DNA of 64,000 nucleotides from Luteimonas aestuarii. GTDB lineage: Bacteria; Pseudomonadota; Gammaproteobacteria; Xanthomonadales; Xanthomonadaceae. Positions 31,478-39,811 of the stretch are shown piece after piece. The notes under the pieces were generated by a model, which saw only the letters and a list, made by a program, of their open reading frames with translations, had not been told where the DNA came from and ran no database searches. The stretch spans positions 1-64,000 of the forward strand of contig NZ_SMTF01000011.1 in assembly GCF_004357985.1 (NCBI RefSeq). The letters are read 5' to 3'. The translations under genes were made by a program, and so were the position numbers. The first letter of the stretch is position 1, and every line of letters starts with the position of its first letter.

Positions 31478-32395
31478 ATGTCGCGCACGCCCCCTGCCAA
31501 TCACCGCCCCCCGCTGTCGCCACGCCACTGGCCGACGTGGATCGGCATCGGTGCGATGGCCTTGGCCGCCCGCGTGCCGTGGCCGCTGCAGCGCGCGCTG
31601 GGACGTGCCATTGGCGTATTGCTGCGCGTCGCCCTGCGTGACCGCCGCGAGGTGGCGGCGCGCAATCTCGCGCTGTGTTTTCCCGACCTGTCCGATACCT
31701 TGCGCGCGAAGCTGCTGCGCGAGCACTTCGCCGCGCTCGGCATCGGCCTGTTCGAGTTCGCACGCGCCTGGTGGGGCTCGATCGCGCCGATGCGCAAGGG
31801 GCTGGTGGTCGAAGGCCTCGAATACATGGCCGCGACGCGCGCCGATGGCCGCGGCGTGATCGTGGTGTCCGGCCACTTCAGCACGCTGGAAATCTGCGGC
31901 CGGCTGATGTGCGACCACGTGCCGCTGGCCGGCATGTATCGCCCGCACGCGCAGCCGGCGATGGAATGGGCGGTCAAGCGCGGGCGCGCCCGCTACGCGG
32001 CGGCGATGTTCCCCAAGCAGGACGTGCGAGGCACCCTGCGCCACCTCAAGCAGGGCGGCCTGCTCTGGTACGCACCGGACCAGGATCCCAGCCGCGGCGA
32101 CGCAGTGTACGTGCCGTTCTTCGGCCTGCCCGCGCACAGCCTCACCTCCACCCACCAGCTGGCGCGGATGTCCGGCGCCGCGGTGGTGCTGTTCCAGCAC
32201 CTGCGCCGCGACGATGGCGGTTACACCCTGCGCTTCCTGCCGGCGCTCGACGGCTTCCCGTCCGCCGATGCCACTGCCGATACCGCCCGGGTCATGGCCG
32301 GCATCGAAGCCATGGCCCGCGCCGCGCCGGCGCAGTACCTGTGGATCCACCGCCGCTTCAAGCGCCAGCCCGACGGCACCTCCCTGTACGAATGA
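31478..32395 (+). CDS. lpxL: Lipid A biosynthesis lauroyl-type acyltransferase
   Basis: A 305-aa inner-membrane LpxL/LpxM-family protein. It has a hydrophobic N-terminal anchor (about 20-50), the catalytic HX4E motif SGHFSTLE (His133, Glu138) and GGLLWYAPDQD followed by VYVPFFG. It transfers a secondary acyl chain to Kdo2-lipid IVA. Which of LpxL or LpxM it is cannot be decided from sequence alone. A TAGACT box lies just upstream. Confidence 0.9.
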   Translation: MSRTPPANHRPPLSPRHWPTWIGIGAMALAARVPWPLQRALGRAIGVLLRVALRDRREVAARNLALCFPDLSDTLRAKLLREHFAALGIGLFEFARAWWGSIAPMRKGLVVEGLEYMAATRADGRGVIVVSGHFSTLEICGRLMCDHVPLAGMYRPHAQPAMEWAVKRGRARYAAAMFPKQDVRGTLRHLKQGGLLWYAPDQDPSRGDAVYVPFFGLPAHSLTSTHQLARMSGAAVVLFQHLRRDDGGYTLRFLPALDGFPSADATADTARVMAGIEAMARAAPAQYLWIHRRFKRQPDGTSLYE

Positions 32396-32412
32396 CGCCC
32401 ACCGGAGCGCCC

Positions 32413-32781
32413 ATGCCCACCCACGCCCGCATCGACTACGCCGAGTTCGGCTCCCGCGACCCGGCCGCCAGCCAGGCCTTCTTCGAAACCGTATTCGGCT
32501 GGTCCTTCACCGCCTACGGCCCGGACTACCTGGCCTTCGATGCGGCCAGCGCGGGGCTGGACGGCGGCTTCTTCCGGGCCGATTCCGCCTCGTCGACGGC
32601 CAGCGGCGGCGCCCTGGTGGTGCTGTTCAGCGAACGGCTGGAGGAGACGCAGCGCCGGGTGGAGGCCGCCGGCGGCCGCATCGTACGTCCGATCTTCGCC
32701 TTCCCCGGCGGCCGGCGCTTCCATTTCATCGAGCCCGGCGGCAACGAACTGGCGGTCTGGACCGATCGCGACCCGGCCTGA
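32413..32781 (+). CDS. Glyoxalase/VOC-superfamily protein
   Basis: A 122-aa single-module VOC protein. IDYAEFGSRDPAASQAFFETVFGW is the typical first strand and helix, and RFHFIEPGGNELAVW the last strand. An ATG at 32392 overlapping the acyltransferase stop is possible, but 32413 has GGAG at a better distance. The substrate is unknown. The spacing suggests co-transcription with the acyltransferase gene. Confidence 0.85.
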   Translation: MPTHARIDYAEFGSRDPAASQAFFETVFGWSFTAYGPDYLAFDAASAGLDGGFFRADSASSTASGGALVVLFSERLEETQRRVEAAGGRIVRPIFAFPGGRRFHFIEPGGNELAVWTDRDPA

Positions 32782-32818
32782 GGCCGTCCGCCCCGCGCCC
32801 GCCGGTGCGGCCAAGTGC

Positions 32819-32847
32819 TTGTCCGGGCAGGGAATCGACGGCATAAT
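32819..32847 (+). promoter_or_regulatory. Promoter of rpmB-rpmG
   Basis: TTGTCC (32819-32824) and CATAAT (32842-32847) are spaced by exactly 17 bases. The predicted start near 32854 leaves a 5' leader of about 170 bases, GC-rich and with several possible hairpins. Confidence 0.6.
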
Positions 32848-33021
32848 GCGCGGCTAGCTGCGGCCGCCCCATGTGCAATGGGCCGGCGACCGGGACGGAA
32901 ACGCGATTCCGCCCGCCCTGCAGCGCCTCGCCCGCATTGCGTGGCGGCCCCGTCGACGACGCGGCCGCCGGGGCCGCCGCCTCCCTGGCCAAGGGAAGCA
33001 CAACACACTTCGAGGTGCGTA

Positions 33022-33258
33022 ATGTCCCGAGTATGCCAAGTCACCGGCAAGCGTACGACGACCGGCAACAACGTGTCGCACGCCATGAACAAGACCCGCC
33101 GCCGCTTCATGCCCAACCTCCACGAGCGCCGCTTCTGGGTCGCTTCCGAGAACCGCTGGGTGAAGCTGCGTGTTTCCACCAAGGCCCTGCGCACCATCGA
33201 CAAGAACGGTATCGACGCCGTGCTCGCCGAACTGCGTGCACGCGGCGAGAAAGTCTGA
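33022..33258 (+). CDS. rpmB: 50S ribosomal protein L28
   Basis: 78 aa, beginning [20 protein letters not shown] and carrying [17 protein letters not shown], the L28 signature. A GAGGTG ribosome binding site precedes it. It forms an operon with rpmG after a 13-base gap, the usual order in Gammaproteobacteria. Confidence 0.98.
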   Translation: MSRVCQVTGKRTTTGNNVSHAMNKTRRRFMPNLHERRFWVASENRWVKLRVSTKALRTIDKNGIDAVLAELRARGEKV

Positions 33259-33271
33259 GGAGTAGGACACC

Positions 33272-33436
33272 ATGCCCAGCAAGCGCGACAAGATCCGTCT
33301 GATTTCGTCGGCCAACACCGGCCACTTCTACACCACGGACAAGAACAAGAAGAACACCCCCGGCAAGATGGAGATCAAGAAGTACGATCCCGTCGTCCGC
33401 AAGCACGTGATCTACAAGGAAGGCAAGATCAAGTGA
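33272..33436 (+). CDS. rpmG: 50S ribosomal protein L33
   Basis: 54 aa, starting [20 protein letters not shown] with [20 protein letters not shown] and ending EGKIK. It lacks the two CxxC pairs, so it is the zinc-independent form common in Proteobacteria. TGAGGAGTAGGA upstream provides the ribosome binding site. A strong terminator lies 93 bases beyond the stop. Confidence 0.98.
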   Translation: MPSKRDKIRLISSANTGHFYTTDKNKKNTPGKMEIKKYDPVVRKHVIYKEGKIK

Positions 33437-33690
33437 TTGACGACCCATGCGCGAGGCGCATGGCTGTCGGAAGTCATCCCCGCGAAGGCGGGAAGTGCTT
33501 TGCAACGGACGCATGTCCGGTCATCCAGAGGCCCGCCGAAAGGCGGGCCTTTGCTTTTCATGACCCGCGCGCGCAGCGCGTGGCTGTTGGAAGGCATCCC
33601 CGCGACTGCGCAGCGAACGGCGCCGCCGGTCGAGCGGGACGCGCTTCATAACGGACGAATCTCCGGTCACGCAATCACCCGCCGCAAGGC
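33437..33690 (+). repeat. Imperfect direct repeat flanking the rpmG terminator
   Basis: The segment 33440-33530 and the segment 33558-33680 share blocks in the same order: GACCC, GGCTGT(C/T)GGAAG, CATCCCCGCGA, AACGGACG and TCCGGTCA. They look like two diverged copies of an intergenic element of roughly 90-120 bp, one before and one after the terminator. Confidence 0.6.
33529..33558 (+). terminator. Terminator of rpmB-rpmG
   Basis: AGGCCCGCC and GGCGGGCCT pair perfectly around a GAAA tetraloop and are followed by TTGCTTTT. Confidence 0.9.
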
Positions 33691-33939
33691 TGGCTTCTAC
33701 TTTCCAGGTTCCGCCCCACAGCGCGGCGGCTACTGCTTTCGAGGGTTCGTTCCACATGCCTTCTTGCCGACAACACGGGAGCAACGTCCGTGGCTCACCA
33801 CCTGCGCGGGGATGACGGCATCGCAGTGGCTGCTACGCCCCGACAACCATCGCGTTCCCGCGCCGTCTGGAATCCATACGCAGACGACGCCCCATGGCGA
33901 TCCACTGGCAATCCCCACCGCGTCCGGCACAATCGGGCC
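33559..33939. other. Non-coding gap between rpmG and cls
   Basis: This stretch holds the second copy of the imperfect repeat (to about 33690). No convincing gene follows: short open frames here lack ribosome binding sites and have unremarkable content. The cls promoter is presumably near its 3' end; no clear boxes were found. Confidence 0.5.
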
Positions 33940-35361
33940 ATGTCCCTGCCCGATCTGAATTTCGGCTTCTGGCTGCTGCTCGCCGACTGGAGCGTGCGGA
34001 TCGGCGCGCTGCTGTGGATCCCGTCGCGCACCTCGTCCGCGGCTGCGCGCAGCTGGCTGCTGCTGGTGTTCTTCGTGCCGCTGCTCGGGCTGCCGCTGTA
34101 CCTGTTGTTCGGCCATCCCTGGCTGTCGCGTGAGCGGGTGGCGCGGCAACGGCTTGCCTCGCAGGTGATCCGCGACGAGCAGGCGCCGCTGGCGCACCTG
34201 CGCTGGACGCCCAAGGGCGACGGGGCCGATACCGAGATCGTGCCGCTGGTCGAGCGGCTGGGCGACTTCATGGCCACCCACGGCAACCGCGTGGAGTTGC
34301 TGGACGACTACGACGGCTCGCTGCAGCGGCTCATCGACGACATCGACGGCGCCGCCCGGCGCGTGCACCTGCTCTACTACCTGATGTTCGACGATGCCGT
34401 GGGTGACCGCGTCACCGAGGCCCTGCTGCGCGCGGCGCGGCGCGGCGTGGAATGCCGGCTGCTGCTCGATGCGGTGGGTGCGAAGCGCGGCCTGCGCCGC
34501 TACGCAGGGCGACTGCGCGATGGCGGCGTGGACGTGCAGGCGCTGTTGCCCGGAGGCCTGCGCTGGCGTCGCAGCGGGCGCATGGACCTGCGCAACCACC
34601 GCAAGGTCGCGGTGATCGACAACACCGCGGGCTACATCGGCTCGCAGAACCTCGCCGATGCCATGTTCGTGCCGGGATCCCCGAACCGGGAACTGGTCGC
34701 GCGCGTGGAGGGGCCGGTGGTCGCGCACCTCGAGGCCGTGTTCGCGAGCGACTGGTTCATCGAGACCGGCGAGCGGCTGGAGGTGGTGGCCACCCTGCCG
34801 GCCTGCGACCATGAGGCCGCGACGCAGGTGCTGCCCAGCGGCCCCGCCTATCCCTTCGAGAATGCACGCGACACGGTCAACGCACTCATCCACCTCGCCA
34901 GGCGCGAGCTGGTGCTGGTCACGCCGTACTTCGTGCCCGACGAGGCCACCCTGGCCGCTTTGCGCATCGCTGCACTGTCGGGCGTCCAGGTCACGCTGAT
35001 CGTTTCGGCCAGCAACAACCAGCCACTGACCGCGCTGGCGCAGCATTCCTATTACGACGAGCTGCTGGCGGCGGGCGTGCGCATCGCGCTCTACCGGCCG
35101 CACTTCCTGCACGCCAAGCACATGCGGATCGACGATGGCATCGCCCTGGTCGGATCGATCAACCTCGACATCCGCTCGTTCGCGCTCAACGCCGAGGTCG
35201 GCCTGCTCTGCTACGACCGCGACACGCTGGCGCGGATGCGCACCATCGAAGACAGCTACCTCGCCGACGCCGAGTTCCCGACGCTGGACGCCTGGCGCCG
35301 CCGGCCCGCGTGGCGGCGCAGCCTGGAAGGCCTGGCGCGGCTGGCCGACTCCTTCATGTAG
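33940..35361 (+). CDS. cls: Cardiolipin synthase (phospholipase D family)
   Basis: A 473-aa inner-membrane enzyme joining phosphatidylglycerol molecules into cardiolipin. There are two N-terminal membrane helices (about 8-28 and 38-57) and two HKD motifs: HRKVAVID (220-227) and HAKHMRID (391-398), each followed by GSxNL. The start MSLPDLNFGFWLL was chosen because the upstream frame is not membrane-like. Its stop overlaps the convergent gluconokinase gene by 8 bases. Confidence 0.93.
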   Translation: MSLPDLNFGFWLLLADWSVRIGALLWIPSRTSSAAARSWLLLVFFVPLLGLPLYLLFGHPWLSRERVARQRLASQVIRDEQAPLAHLRWTPKGDGADTEIVPLVERLGDFMATHGNRVELLDDYDGSLQRLIDDIDGAARRVHLLYYLMFDDAVGDRVTEALLRAARRGVECRLLLDAVGAKRGLRRYAGRLRDGGVDVQALLPGGLRWRRSGRMDLRNHRKVAVIDNTAGYIGSQNLADAMFVPGSPNRELVARVEGPVVAHLEAVFASDWFIETGERLEVVATLPACDHEAATQVLPSGPAYPFENARDTVNALIHLARRELVLVTPYFVPDEATLAALRIAALSGVQVTLIVSASNNQPLTALAQHSYYDELLAAGVRIALYRPHFLHAKHMRIDDGIALVGSINLDIRSFALNAEVGLLCYDRDTLARMRTIEDSYLADAEFPTLDAWRRRPAWRRSLEGLARLADSFM

Positions 35362-35866
35362 CGCCACGCAGGATCGACAGCGCCTGCTGCAGCTGCTGCC
35401 CGGGGGACATGTCGATGGCCAGCATCACCACATCGGCCTCCGCGTCCGTGCGTTCCAGCGCATCGAACTGGCTGTCGAGCAGGGCGGCCGGCATGTAGTG
35501 GCCGCGGCGCGCCTGCATGCGCGCCGCGATCAGCGCCCTGTCGCCATGCAGGTGCAGGAAGCGCAAAGGCAAGCCGCTGCCGCGCAGGACATCGCGATGC
35601 GCCCGGCGCAGGCCCGAGAAGGCCAGCACCACGCGATCGCCCACGCCCGCATGGGCCACGATCGCGTCCGCGACGCGTACCACCCAGGGCACGCGCATGG
35701 CGTCGGTAAGCGGCCGGCCGCTGGCCATGCGCGCCTTTGCGGCGTCGTCATGGAAGTCGTCGGCATCGAGGAACACGGCAGGCCATGCGTCCGACAGGTT
35801 CCGTGCCAGCGTGGTCTTGCCGCTGCCCGACACGCCCATCACCACCGCAACGCGCGGCGCGCTCAT
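35354..35866 (-). CDS. gntK: Gluconokinase
   Basis: A 170-aa P-loop kinase forming 6-phosphogluconate. GVSGSGKTT is at residues 11-19. [24 protein letters not shown] is the gluconokinase signature, and [19 protein letters not shown] also fits. Its start overlaps the phosphorylase stop as ATGA. Gluconate released by the phosphorylase is the natural substrate, so the operon is one pathway. Confidence 0.94.
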   Translation of the reverse strand: MSAPRVAVVMGVSGSGKTTLARNLSDAWPAVFLDADDFHDDAAKARMASGRPLTDAMRVPWVVRVADAIVAHAGVGDRVVLAFSGLRRAHRDVLRGSGLPLRFLHLHGDRALIAARMQARRGHYMPAALLDSQFDALERTDAEADVVMLAIDMSPGQQLQQALSILRGAT

Positions 35867-38241
35867 CCGGGCAGCGCCACGTCGACGCGGTAATGGCCGC
35901 CGGCCACGATATCGCGCAGCAGCGGCGTCTCCAGCACGGCACCGTCGACGCGCACGGACATGCCATCCGTACCGGCGATACGGCGCATGTGCACCTCGAT
36001 GCTCGCGCCCCTGAACCGTCGCAACACCGACGCCTCGTGCCAGTGCGATGGCAGGCATGGCGCGATGCGCAGGCCCTCCGCTTCGCCCCGCAGGCCGAAC
36101 AGGCCTTCGATCAGGCAGCGATAGAGCCATGCCGCGGTACCGGTATTGAACAGCTGGCTGGAACGGCCCGCGGTGCGCGGATGCCCGCGCCAGTCGCCGC
36201 GATAGTAGTTGGGCACGAACACCGGCAGCTGGCCGCGCCGCAGCAGGTCGTCCGCGTCCGGACCCGGCAGCATCGCGCGCAGTACGCGCCACGCGCGGTC
36301 GGCATCGCCGGATGCGTACAGCGCATGCAGGTAGAACGCGGCGGCATGGTTGTAGATCGAGCCGTTCTCGGCGGAACCGGGGAACTTCTGCGTCAGCCGT
36401 CCCACGTCCTCGCGCATCGCGGTGTAGGGCGGGTCCAGCATCGCCACGCCGTGCGGACCGACCAGCCGCGCCTCGATCGCGGCCAGCATCCGCGCGCGCT
36501 TTGCTTCGTCGGCGGCACCACTGAGCATCGCCCAGCTTTGCGGATTGAGGTAGATCGCACCCTCGGCATCGGTGTGCACGCCAAACGCCACGCCATCGTC
36601 GGTGATGCCGCGCCCGTACCAGTCGCCATCCCACAGATGCGCGTTGACCGCGGCGTTGCAGGCGCGGGCACCCTCCGCGAACGGCGCGGCGACCGCTTCG
36701 CCGCCATGGCGCGCGCGGATCCCCGCCCACAGGCGCAGCGCGTGCGCAGTCGCCAGGGTCAACCAGCCGGAGACGCCACGCCCCTTGTAACCGACCATGT
36801 TCATCGGGTCGCACCAGTCGCCCTGCGCGATGTAGCCCAGGCCACGCGCGTCGCGCGCCGAGAGCAACCAATGCATCGCGGCATCCACACGCTCGGCGAC
36901 GCTGGCGGCATGGCCATCGCCATCGACGACAGGCACGTCGAGCAGCGCGACATCGCCGGTTTCGTCGAGGTAGGCCTGCAGGAACACCGGCAACCAGACG
37001 CAGTGATCGGTATGCGGCACCTGGTTGATGTACTTCAGTTGCGCGCCTTCGGCCAACAGGATGCCATCGGGCATCGCACCGTCCGCGCCCTGTTGCGACA
37101 GCGCGCGCAGCAATGCCGCACGCGCGGTGGCCGGCTGCAGGTAGGCCATGCCCATGTGGTCCTGCAGGTAGTTGCGCGTCTGCGGATCGGTGGTCAGGCG
37201 ATTGGCATCGCCGTGGTAGTACACCTGGCGCGGGAGCCACTGGTTGGCGAAGGCATCGAACCAGCCGTCGGGCGTACGGATGTCGATGCAGCCACGTCCA
37301 TGTGAGAGGTAGGTGCCGTAGTCGGTGGCCGCCTTGTCGAAGCCTTCGCCGTCGTCCAGGTATTTCTTGCGCAGCGCCAGCACCTGCGCATCGTCGCGGG
37401 CGGGCGCGAACACGAAACGTTCCTCGTGCGACGCGCCCGCATCCAGCACGATCCGGTACTGCAGGACCGCCGCGGGCAGTTCGTAGTCGGCGACCCGTCC
37501 GCCCAGCAACTCTGCATCGCAGATCGCGGAGGGCGCATGCAGCCCGCCTTCGCCTTCGAACGCCGCCTGGTTCGCGTCCCACGCATCCGGCGCGTTGGCG
37601 TGCAGCAGCACCGTCCGATCCATGAAGTCGCGCTGCACGAAGTAGTCTTCGACCTTCTGGTACGGCGTGACGCTGCTGCAGACGATGCCTCCAAGATCGG
37701 CGCGATGGCAGGCGGACTGGTGCATCCACGACAGGTAGCCGACCGGGAAATACGGATACAGGCTGAGGCGTCGCGTGCGCCCGCAACGGTTGCGCACGCG
37801 CAGCGTCCACAGTTCCGCGATGTCGTCGGCCGGCAGGCCCAGCCGCCATTCGAACACCAGGCCGAGGTGGCCGATGCGCCAGGACACGGCATCGACATCG
37901 GCACGGAACGCGAAGGATTCCGGCAACGCGCGCACCGGCTCGTACGGCAGCGAGAACAGCGTACCGTCCTCGTCGTCGCGGACGTAGCAGAAGCGCCCGG
38001 GATGGTGCGCATAAGTCGGCTGTTCCGGCTGCATGAAGCTGCGCGCCTCCAGCACCGGCGCGCGGGCGTACTTCGCCGGCTCCGGCTGCATGAACTGCGC
38101 GGTGGCGAAGCCACGGCAGGTCACCTGCACCATCATCCGCCGGTTCCAGAGGAAGCTGGAGGCATGCGGCATGGCGCGGGGATCGTCGATGCGGAAACGG
38201 CGACCCTCGCGTTCGAAACCGTGGCCCGAGGCGTTGCTCAT
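35863..38241 (-). CDS. GH94 glycoside phosphorylase, probably cellobionic acid phosphorylase
   Basis: A 792-aa GH94 protein that would phosphorolyse 4-O-beta-glucosyl-gluconate to glucose 1-phosphate and gluconate. The catalytic-acid region is GDWCDPMN (about 474-481), in the order expected after an N-terminal beta-sandwich domain (to about 280). [32 protein letters not shown] near the end is the phosphate-side loop region. Length is as in Xanthomonas cellobionic acid phosphorylase. The coupled gluconokinase favours the cellobionate specificity over cellobiose, which is inference. It overlaps the transporter and kinase genes by 4 bases on each side. Confidence 0.82.
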   Translation of the reverse strand: MSNASGHGFEREGRRFRIDDPRAMPHASSFLWNRRMMVQVTCRGFATAQFMQPEPAKYARAPVLEARSFMQPEQPTYAHHPGRFCYVRDDEDGTLFSLPYEPVRALPESFAFRADVDAVSWRIGHLGLVFEWRLGLPADDIAELWTLRVRNRCGRTRRLSLYPYFPVGYLSWMHQSACHRADLGGIVCSSVTPYQKVEDYFVQRDFMDRTVLLHANAPDAWDANQAAFEGEGGLHAPSAICDAELLGGRVADYELPAAVLQYRIVLDAGASHEERFVFAPARDDAQVLALRKKYLDDGEGFDKAATDYGTYLSHGRGCIDIRTPDGWFDAFANQWLPRQVYYHGDANRLTTDPQTRNYLQDHMGMAYLQPATARAALLRALSQQGADGAMPDGILLAEGAQLKYINQVPHTDHCVWLPVFLQAYLDETGDVALLDVPVVDGDGHAASVAERVDAAMHWLLSARDARGLGYIAQGDWCDPMNMVGYKGRGVSGWLTLATAHALRLWAGIRARHGGEAVAAPFAEGARACNAAVNAHLWDGDWYGRGITDDGVAFGVHTDAEGAIYLNPQSWAMLSGAADEAKRARMLAAIEARLVGPHGVAMLDPPYTAMREDVGRLTQKFPGSAENGSIYNHAAAFYLHALYASGDADRAWRVLRAMLPGPDADDLLRRGQLPVFVPNYYRGDWRGHPRTAGRSSQLFNTGTAAWLYRCLIEGLFGLRGEAEGLRIAPCLPSHWHEASVLRRFRGASIEVHMRRIAGTDGMSVRVDGAVLETPLLRDIVAGGHYRVDVALPG

Positions 38242-39614
38242 GCGCTGGCGGCCCGTCGCGCGTCCAGTGCGTCCTGCACCTCGGCCATCGCCGCACCATC
38301 CAGGGGGTAGGCGCGCATCACCAGCGCGGCGGCGAACGCCACGCAGCCGGGGATCACGGTGAGCAGCAGCGCGATGCCGAGCTGCGAGGCATCGGACTGC
38401 GCCTCGTTGGCGACGTAGCCCATCGCCGCAAGCATCCACGCGATCACCGCTGCCGCCAGCGCGCCACCGAGCTTCTGCGAGAACGTGGCGGCGGAGAAGG
38501 TCATTGCGGTGGCGCGACGGCCGGTCTTCCATTCGGTGTAGTCGGCGCAGTCGGCGTACATCGAGAACGCCAGCGGCGACTTCGGCCCCAGCGCCAGCCC
38601 CACCAGCGTGTTGAGCGCGAACAGCAGCCAGATCGCGTCGCGCGGCACCAGGAACATCGCGCAGCTCAGGCCGCCCACCGCCAGCATCGAGCCGACCATC
38701 AGCGCCTTCTTGTCGAAGTAGCGGGTGAGCAACGGGGTCAATGCCGCGCCCGTCGCCAGCGCCACCGAATACGCGCCCAGGAATAGCCCGGTCAGCTCCG
38801 GCCGCTCCAGGTAGTACTTGAGGTAGTACACGGTGGCGCCGCTGCGCATCACGATGGTCACCATGATCACCAGCGCCAGCACGAACAGCACCATCCACGG
38901 CTTGTTGCCCAGCAGGTCGCGCAGGTCCTGGCGCACGTCGCTGCGCTGCTGCGGCGGTGGCGCGATGCGCTCGCGCGTGCTGAAGAACACCGTGGCGAAC
39001 AGCAGGGCCGCGACCAGGCCGTACAGGCCCAGGGTCAATTGCCAGCCCAGCGCCTCGTCGCCTGCGCCGAACCAGCGCACCAGGTCGAGGGTGAAGGCAT
39101 TGACCACCGTGGTGCCGGCGAACGCGGCGATGAAGCGGAAGCTGATCAGGGTGGTGCGCTGCTGGCCGTCGCTGGTCATCACCGCCGACAGCGCCGAGTA
39201 AGGCGTGCTGAGCACGGTGTAGCACAGCATCATCAGGCTGAAGGTGACATAGGCCCAGACCAGCTTGCCGCCTTCGCCCAGGTCGGGCACGGTCCAGGTC
39301 AGCACGCCGGCGCAGGCCAGCGGCAGCGCGCCCCACAGGAGGTACGGTCGGAAACGGCCGAATCGCGTACGGGTGCGGTCGGCAACCGCCGCCATCAGCG
39401 GATCGGTCACCGCATCCAGCAGCCGTGTGAGCAGGATCATCGTGCCCACCGCCGCTGCCGCCAGCCCCATCACGTCGGTGTAGAACAGCAGCAGGAAAGC
39501 GGAGATGTTGGCCCAGTAGAGGTTGAAGCCGAAATCGCCAATGCCGTAGCCGGCCTTCTCGCGCAGGCGCAGGCGTGAGCGCGGACCGTCACCGGCGGGA
39601 TGTGGAACCTGCAT
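38238..39614 (-). CDS. GPH-family (MelB-like) sugar/cation symporter
   Basis: A 458-aa, 12-helix transporter. The GPH signature [15 protein letters not shown] followed by [12 protein letters not shown] is clear, and the middle has [12 protein letters not shown]. The start follows GGGGAGGAGG. It is the first gene of the operon and probably imports the oligosaccharide acid used by the phosphorylase. Substrate is inferred only. A LacI-type operator lies 60-80 bases upstream. Confidence 0.88.
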   Translation of the reverse strand: MQVPHPAGDGPRSRLRLREKAGYGIGDFGFNLYWANISAFLLLFYTDVMGLAAAAVGTMILLTRLLDAVTDPLMAAVADRTRTRFGRFRPYLLWGALPLACAGVLTWTVPDLGEGGKLVWAYVTFSLMMLCYTVLSTPYSALSAVMTSDGQQRTTLISFRFIAAFAGTTVVNAFTLDLVRWFGAGDEALGWQLTLGLYGLVAALLFATVFFSTRERIAPPPQQRSDVRQDLRDLLGNKPWMVLFVLALVIMVTIVMRSGATVYYLKYYLERPELTGLFLGAYSVALATGAALTPLLTRYFDKKALMVGSMLAVGGLSCAMFLVPRDAIWLLFALNTLVGLALGPKSPLAFSMYADCADYTEWKTGRRATAMTFSAATFSQKLGGALAAAVIAWMLAAMGYVANEAQSDASQLGIALLLTVIPGCVAFAAALVMRAYPLDGAAMAEVQDALDARRAASA

Positions 39615-39676
39615 GCCTCCTCCCCATGCCATCACCGGACGTGCGGGCCGCCATCGCGGATGGCAGCGCGCTGACT

Positions 39677-39720
39677 TTGACAACGCTGTCAACTATCCCG
39701 CAAACGCGCTGCATCGACAA
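39677..39720 (-). promoter_or_regulatory. Promoter and LacI-type operator of the cellobionate operon
   Basis: On the minus strand TTGTCG (39715-39720) and GATAGT (39692-39697) are spaced by 17 bases. Directly downstream, over the predicted start, lies the perfect palindrome TTGACA-GCGT-TGTCAA (39677-39692) with the central CG typical of LacI-family operators. No LacI-type regulator gene is in the window. Confidence 0.7.
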
Positions 39721-39811
39721 CCGCCATGTCGCCACGCCTCTCTTGCGGCGAGAAGCGATGCCGCCGCGCACGCCGTAGACTGCGGGGTCGCATGATGCAG
39801 GACGGGGGGAG

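Noticed and set aside
30110-32350. 746-codon minus-strand frame as one protein
   Set aside because: Only the part from 31399 down is Kdo transferase; the upstream part is antisense to the acyltransferase gene.
33437-33690. CRISPR-like array
   Set aside because: There are only two diverged copies without spacers of regular size and no cas genes.
35354-38299. 981-codon frame covering gntK and the GH94 gene
   Set aside because: It reads out of frame through most of the GH94 gene before entering gntK; the two genes are separate with an ATGA overlap.
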